DNA of 64,000 bases, taken from Sulfurospirillum sp. UBA2217. GTDB taxonomy: Bacteria; Campylobacterota; Campylobacteria; Campylobacterales; Sulfurospirillaceae. How positions within the stretch are numbered: the stretch's first letter is position 1; every line of letters starts with the position of its first letter. A program made the position numbers and the translations under genes. This document shows, one piece after another, positions 61,901-64,000 of the stretch. Below the pieces are notes generated by a model that was not told the DNA's origin, ran no database searches, and saw nothing but the letters and a program-made list of their open reading frames with translations. The stretch lies in the NCBI GenBank assembly GCA_002328495.1, contig DCUJ01000008.1, positions 228,691-292,690 on the forward strand, read 5' to 3'.

Positions 61901-64000
61901 TCATCAAAGGTGGTTTGGAAGTCAATAATACCTTTTATGGCGGTGCTGGTAATGACACCTTATATGGTATGGGTTATGCCAACGTTCTTCATGGAGACGC
62001 AGGTGAGGATACCATCTTTAGTGGATTGGGCAATGACGCTATTGATGGTGGAGCTGACACGGATACCGTAGACTATTCTTATTCACATAACATCAGCGTT
62101 TCAGTTGATTTGGGTGCAGGTACAGCCTCAACTGCTACAATGAGCGATACCTTGACATCCATAGAAAATGTAACGACAGGCTCAGGTGACGATACCATTA
62201 GTGGTAGCAGTGGAGATAATGTCATTCGCTCAGGGGCAGGGGCGGATATTGTCTATGGTGTAGGCGGAACGAATACAATCTATACCTCCAATGGAAACGA
62301 TACGATCACGGGAGGCACTGGGGTCGATACGATATATGCCGAAGATGGCAATGATACAATCATCGCAAGTGCAGAATCTGATATCATCGATGGTGGAAGT
62401 GGGAGTGATTTAGCGGATTATAGTAGTAGTTCTTCAGGGCTCAATGTCACTTTAGCAAACAATGGAGCTTCAACATCTGTTTCACATACGCTAGGTGCTG
62501 CCTATACAGATACTATCTCAAACATCGAAGGGCTTAAAGGTTCAACAACAGCCTCTAATACTTTGATAGGCAATAATCTTAACAATACGCTCATCGGTGG
62601 AAATCTAGCCGATACCCTAAAAGCAGTCAGTGGAAACAATACCCTCGATGGCGGAGCAGGAGATGACACTTTATATGCTGGAACAGGAAGTGACATACTC
62701 ATAGGTGGCATAGGAACTAATATAGCCAACTATACTGAAATGGGCGCGTCTAATGTTAATATTAATTTAAGAACAGGAAGTGCCATATATGGTTCAAGTA
62801 CCGACACACTAACAGGTATCAATAACCTTCTTATGGGTGATGGAAATGATACTGTCGAGGGCAATCAATTTAACAATACCTTAGAGGGTGGCAATGGCAC
62901 AGACACCCTCAGTTTCTCAGGCGCAACAGGAAGCGTAACGCTCAATGTCACGTCCGATGGTGCAGGAACAGCAACTGGTGATGGTACAGATGCCTTTAGT
63001 CATTTTGAGAATTATACACTCTCCGCAAATGCAGACACGGTCAATATAAACGATGTTTATGGAAGCACCATAAATGGTGGAAATGGAAGTGATACTGCAA
63101 GCTATGGAAACAGTGCAACAGCTTTACATGTAACGGTAGATAATGGCAATACAAGTGCCACTATTGTAGGTGGAGGAAAAACAGACACCCTTCAATCTTT
63201 TGAAAAAATTATTGGTGGCAATACTGACGATACATTTAGTGTATCAGATATCACAGGCATTTCAACCTTGGATGGAGATGGTGGTGTTAATACGCTTGAA
63301 CTCATAGGAACACTTGATTTGTCAAATGTAGAAATTTTAAATTTTGGTACGATTATTGTCCCTAACGGCGAGATATTAACCCTTGATGCAACACAACTTG
63401 ACGATGAAACATTAACACTCAAGTTAGTTGGAACGGGCAGCTTGATTGTGGAAGCAACTGCTTTAGCCACAGATCACGACTTTAACAACATTACCGTAGA
63501 TAGAACGACAGCGACAACAGGAAAAATATCTTTACATGTAAACAATTCTGTAGATTTAACAGGACATGTTATCAATGGAACCAATCATATTTTAGACGAA
63601 GTCAAAGTCAATAGCGGAACAGTGACACTGAGTGAATCGCAAGTGACCTCAGGAACCGTTGTTGTTAATGGTGCAGGAAGTGCTATTGTTGAGGTAAGTG
63701 CAGATAGCTCTACTAATTTTAATACGATATTGCAGTTGACTACCCCAGCAAATGAAACGATAGAATTTATAGCAAATTCTACCTTTAGTGGAAACTTTGG
63801 AAATTCTAAACTCTTAGTTGACAGTGGCGTGACGCTTACCACAACGATGAGTACATTATCGGGTAAAACAGCCAATTTAAGTGGCGCTGGAAATGTAACA
63901 TTGAGTGATGCAAATGTAGCCGCTAGCGATGTAGATGATGTAGCAGAAGCAGTAACAGGGATAGTAACCGCAACAGTAACGTCAGGTACAGCTTCAGCTC
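52999..64000 (+). CDS. Giant RTX-repeat adhesin (3' truncated by the window)
   Basis: The frame stays open from the ATG at 52999 to the last base, giving more than 3660 residues with the end missing. The N-terminal region (about 1-430) is not repetitive and has a GGGGS-type linker near 53704; no Sec signal is seen, as expected for type I secretion. From about 54330 to 63250 there are some 25 modules of roughly 75-130 residues. Each pairs a strand-like 'DYS...V.VNL' stretch with 'IENIIGT..NDTL.GN..NNTL.GG.GNDT' calcium-binding nonapeptides. From about 63280 the text turns to a beta-helix-like, Thr/Ser-rich region. The repeats should fold as calcium-bound parallel beta-rolls. Surface adhesion or biofilm function is inferred. 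Secretion genes are not in the window. Confidence 0.88.
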   Translation, partial: MALEVNSESIEYKNNKVIIKALPEKGENLSVFVRPGDEIVFQMEGITPEQLEYLLIGGDIIVSFPGEGALTFASLGLMGFSGNPPKFNFGGGKLFSVDNILSKIEEVNELPIESVNASFKVRVSNVDEETGLMNKPEKPDTAQPTVIIIPQNQINEEEAIKSEDFVAMYSDQKEEESIADAPNVNKNTSSSSITSAGISDVSDAAQASLKFTMGFFQTDYEINRSSDPLIATEVLGGGGSKLGNVSTSPSAQIEPHTIDLRDEFKEAIIYADSPALFGANGDFITRVVRVVPEQPEGFQVTLLEVSGLPANFELVNATGTGAYQSLTREVEGVSDGFSIVQTDSGTALEFLVKYPSNTAVATFSINVKITSEFSLDNLAPGRTIETPDLTMLIEENDVNLQVKETLVAGDYVYQSQAGEQGFIVNSNLNRNIIYTSQGDSTVIGGMATDTIYGQAGNDTIDGRSGNDTISGGTGSNVIDGGIGADTLNYDFVDRLTAVDAIAIRDYITSGEFQQIITVLNEGISVDLGAGTASGFTADQAYFTAISTNGPSSGVADFSTLMPTFTDVFSNIENVNATNYNDVIYGDAQNNALRGLAGDDYLYGQAGNDTLFGGDGNDYLEGGSDAGGKIIGGVFTSDISSLISLGNALPDMAITDLYTVFGDFIDGGAGTDTISFINATAGATVLLNTQDSGLSNEAGIAYSADPSVGVDLIMNVENVVGSTYADTIYGNESNNILSGLEGSDRLFGISGTNYLYGFKEGFSVAEMIDMIGDEISSAYYSTIGSDTFVRVNNDRDVLKIGTNQYTLYKDAILTADNSGFTYSDLTSIISDNIINLRLNSILTADANNAFYTDGDDYLLGGTGDDYLYGNAGNDTLNGSLGNNYVDGGSGIDTVRFSAVGLNRVKVDLETRIGEKYDSANVLLGADTLMNIEIVEGTAGNDTLLGDSNNNTLYGGDGNDTLGGRGGSDYLDGQGGNNWVTFSDSQYSAVVDLGANPAYGEAVINGATSVLYNINNIIGSNIADTLTGNTSSNTILGGRGDDTISGAQGSNVLNGEDGTNTLSYDFYANGGGTTGLSINLASSSVNHGVYTDAIANFQNLIGTDYNDTLTGNSHNNTIWAGSGDDLLVASLGNDRLIGEAGENTVDYSAINSGVIINLLAGTAQGAGNDVLESIQNAIGGSGNDTLIGSNTNNTLLGGLGNDILKGNLGSNTLDGGTGTGDTADYSWTTTGVAVTLADSPANGSATGTGISDVLIGIENIIGGTGDDTIAGNSGNNTIWGTAGDNTLSGGSGTNTLFGGTGNDTFIGGGGTDDFRGGGGNDVLTYENITTSVFVNLGENRATGANIATDTISAIDTIIGGSADDTLYGNGSNNSLMGGDGNDTLYGGRGNNNLDGGDDRDIVDYREATDRVVVNLSSIDYTDTTSGQTIVAGTTQRFGVYEGVDTLSNIEDIYGSSLDDTLIGNAQNNIIYGSTGRDTIMSIGSTGAGVNSLYGGEDNDTFIAGAGNDFVDGGAGVDTIDFSQFAATAGVNFSLQGNSAQNVGVGGFGTFAVQNIEKIVGTSFTDLLEGKDSQADIILAEGGDDTVFATSGNDIYDGGTGENTLDYSNYSGAIIADLGIGEINGIATGYDQVSNFIHLIGSTGNDTLLGSVSANNILDGSSGNDVIDGVGGNNTLIAGAGVDTLVARSGADVYDGTGLGDDTVDYSNLAGPINIVLNSAGNATVNSGYAHTLTQIEHIIGTLGNDTIVGDGTTVNTIMGYAGNDTLQGGMGSADVLIGGTGDDVFIASSGGDSIDGSEGSNTLLYNTAAVDAIVGSTGVYLDLSANRIYRDGFLTDLTQLNAFIDHIDTIQGSIHSDTIYGTSTDNLFYGNAGNDIIWGREGADILYAGAGNDTLDGGEDNDTLYGESGNNRLLGGSGNDTIIAGTGNDTLEGGAGVDRLDGSLGGNNTFIGGSGNDIFIGGAGRDTLYYQNAESALHVDVSNNTITSDTEGTDTLNTHFEVIRGSLYGDTINLVDAVASTTVLANGGNDTITASQNHNDTISGGDGNDVLIANGGSNTYYGGNITIDDSGNVTNLGASGTDTLSYVNATQAVNVNLSTNSASANGFGGVDTIYNVANLTGSAQGDILKGDAGINVIRAGEGDDWIVATLGNDAIYGGNHTVVGGSQGSGNPLEGSGDWLSFAEIANGLDATMSSNSVTFGGYTPNIVEIENLFGTVQGDTLRGDTNNNTLHGYDGNDAIFGTAGTNFLIGGAGDDTLYTGSGVDKYDGGDVSIGANYTSSGMNGTNTLSFYYTSGANVNLGYNNGDGTFGRVLDDGYGNVETYIRNINNLTGSLDNSDTLIGNNSNNIITGLGGADIITGTGGENTLYGGTGNDIITTASIKNGSERGDLVFGGEGTDTLIGSFNSAFLVGGTEAFADVEGDWINYASMTLNGSYGFSINLESTITFTDADGDRASMNGAYSQIFQLDSTGVATANFDYVRQVEHIIGSSGNDELMGKHGENNTILAGAGDDTLFLSSGQDYLDGEGGSDWLSLENMSGAISNFDLANNNAGDTKVYNVENVIDYNGVRSQTVWGTNSANIFIMYGGDDHVLGRSGNDIYDLGAGNDRAANNYGSDTLIGGSGTDTLDMYNNLSSSQGSRVILNGITAATYNNYATGYASLGLSNLSVATSNLAISGLATLADGNYDFYQITDGRGFTDYLYRDGVNPDFEQYLLTNRNDTFVGSDNVDTVQGYDGNDLIFAAGGNDFIYGGTGDDTLFGVSGNNVLEGGSGNDFIFGGTGNDIIRGISGYNILYGKAGNNQIIGGINDDIIYAGIGQDAIDGGTGTDTLKFDGGTQGVVVNLGTDTYNGLASGSFINSYKNGGSDQTGTVVGIENVYGTAYNDTMRGSDVRNEFYGGSGDDTIVASLGNDEIYGETGSDWLDFSLITTSAGVNIDLMTQNNAVFTSGSAYNQTLFGIENIIGTAQNDLIKGGLEVNNTFYGGAGNDTLYGMGYANVLHGDAGEDTIFSGLGNDAIDGGADTDTVDYSYSHNISVSVDLGAGTASTATMSDTLTSIENVTTGSGDDTISGSSGDNVIRSGAGADIVYGVGGTNTIYTSNGNDTITGGTGVDTIYAEDGNDTIIASAESDIIDGGSGSDLADYSSSSSGLNVTLANNGASTSVSHTLGAAYTDTISNIEGLKGSTTASNTLIGNNLNNTLIGGNLADTLKAVSGNNTLDGGAGDDTLYAGTGSDILIGGIGTNIANYTEMGASNVNINLRTGSAIYGSSTDTLTGINNLLMGDGNDTVEGNQFNNTLEGGNGTDTLSFSGATGSVTLNVTSDGAGTATGDGTDAFSHFENYTLSANADTVNINDVYGSTINGGNGSDTASYGNSATALHVTVDNGNTSATIVGGGKTDTLQSFEKIIGGNTDDTFSVSDITGISTLDGDGGVNTLELIGTLDLSNVEILNFGTIIVPNGEILTLDATQLDDETLTLKLVGTGSLIVEATALATDHDFNNITVDRTTATTGKISLHVNNSVDLTGHVINGTNHILDEVKVNSGTVTLSESQVTSGTVVVNGAGSAIVEVSADSSTNFNTILQLTTPANETIEFIANSTFSGNFGNSKLLVDSGVTLTTTMSTLSGKTANLSGAGNVTLSDANVAASDVDDVAEAVTGIVTATVTSGTASA
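54334..63250 (+). repeat. RTX module array in the giant adhesin
   Basis: Degenerate tandem modules whose anchor 'IEN(I/V)(I/V)G' or a variant appears near 54710, 55138, 55782, 56029, 56278, 56503, 56760, 57049, 57336, 57651, 57890, 58190, 58525, 58990, 59335, 59620, 59968, 60443, 60670, 61613, 61870, 62160, 62520 and 62815. Protein-level identity is far higher than DNA identity, so the array is old or has been diversified. Nonapeptides of the GGxGxDxxx form occur in each. Confidence 0.85.

Noticed and set aside
54334..63250. Periodic DNA in the adhesin considered as a CRISPR or satellite repeat
   Set aside because: Periodicity is at protein level in one continuous reading frame; DNA identity between units is low.
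56230..63875. Open frames on the minus strand inside the adhesin
   Set aside because: They follow from the repetitive Gly/Asp/Thr codons of the plus-strand gene and lack start sites or any recognisable family.
1..64000. tRNA, rRNA, insertion sequences and attachment sites
   Set aside because: Intergenic gaps were read and none shows a cloverleaf, a transposase or paired flanking repeats; a covariance-model scan was not possible.

Overview
The window looks like a chromosomal segment of a Campylobacterota (epsilonproteobacterial) organism, most likely a Sulfurospirillum-like free-living species. This rests on moderately low G+C, the PpiD-like/FtsA/FtsZ gene order, extended -10 promoters of the TTTTGCTATAAT kind, a Tat operon joined to queA, and many sensory and c-di-GMP genes. 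No rRNA, tRNA, insertion sequence or CRISPR array was recognised. No stretch longer than about 155 bases lacks a gene.

Layout. 1-6.3 kb: the 3' part of a beta-CASP nuclease, then a hybrid sensor kinase, a REC-HD-GYP regulator and a periplasmic solute-binding protein in one overlapping operon, and a small flagellar rod-like protein. 6.3-8.5 kb (minus): tatB, tatC and queA; queA appears to start with AUA. 8.6-12.8 kb: a PAS-GGDEF-EAL protein and purL. 12.8-17.1 kb (minus): a five-gene operon with a MalY-type lyase, a PDC-type membrane protein, a metallophosphoesterase and two tandem NlpC/P60 lipoproteins. 17.2-25 kb: a TerB/DnaJ protein, a thioesterase, a DsbA/DsbB-like pair, purH, a three-gene cluster around a polytopic membrane protein, and a STAS protein followed by a chemoreceptor with a heme-binding motif. 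25-38.5 kb: housekeeping genes (ABC-F ATPase, M48 protease, prmC, ftsZ, ftsA, PpiD-like chaperone, bioA, rsmH, ftsL-like, rmuC) and a diguanylate cyclase.

The accessory part starts at 38.6 kb. A type I restriction-modification locus has the unusual order R - TIR-like effector - S - M. It has A+T-rich inserts and a cluster of covarying hairpins between S and M. It is followed by a RhuM-Fic fusion and a small DUF1737 protein. Next come a three-domain cell-wall lipoprotein, a Pif1-type helicase, a few envelope and flagella-associated proteins and a NifX-like protein. A three-gene cluster (ExeA-type ATPase, TPR protein, exported protein) precedes a giant RTX-type adhesin that fills the last 11 kb and continues beyond the window.

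The strongest unexplained signal runs across the whole window. The perfect palindrome TTACATGTAA occurs at least 26 times by eye, on a background that predicts well under one, mostly inside genes and in both of the reading frames that avoid a stop. It looks like a highly iterated genome signature or uptake-type sequence and not an operator.
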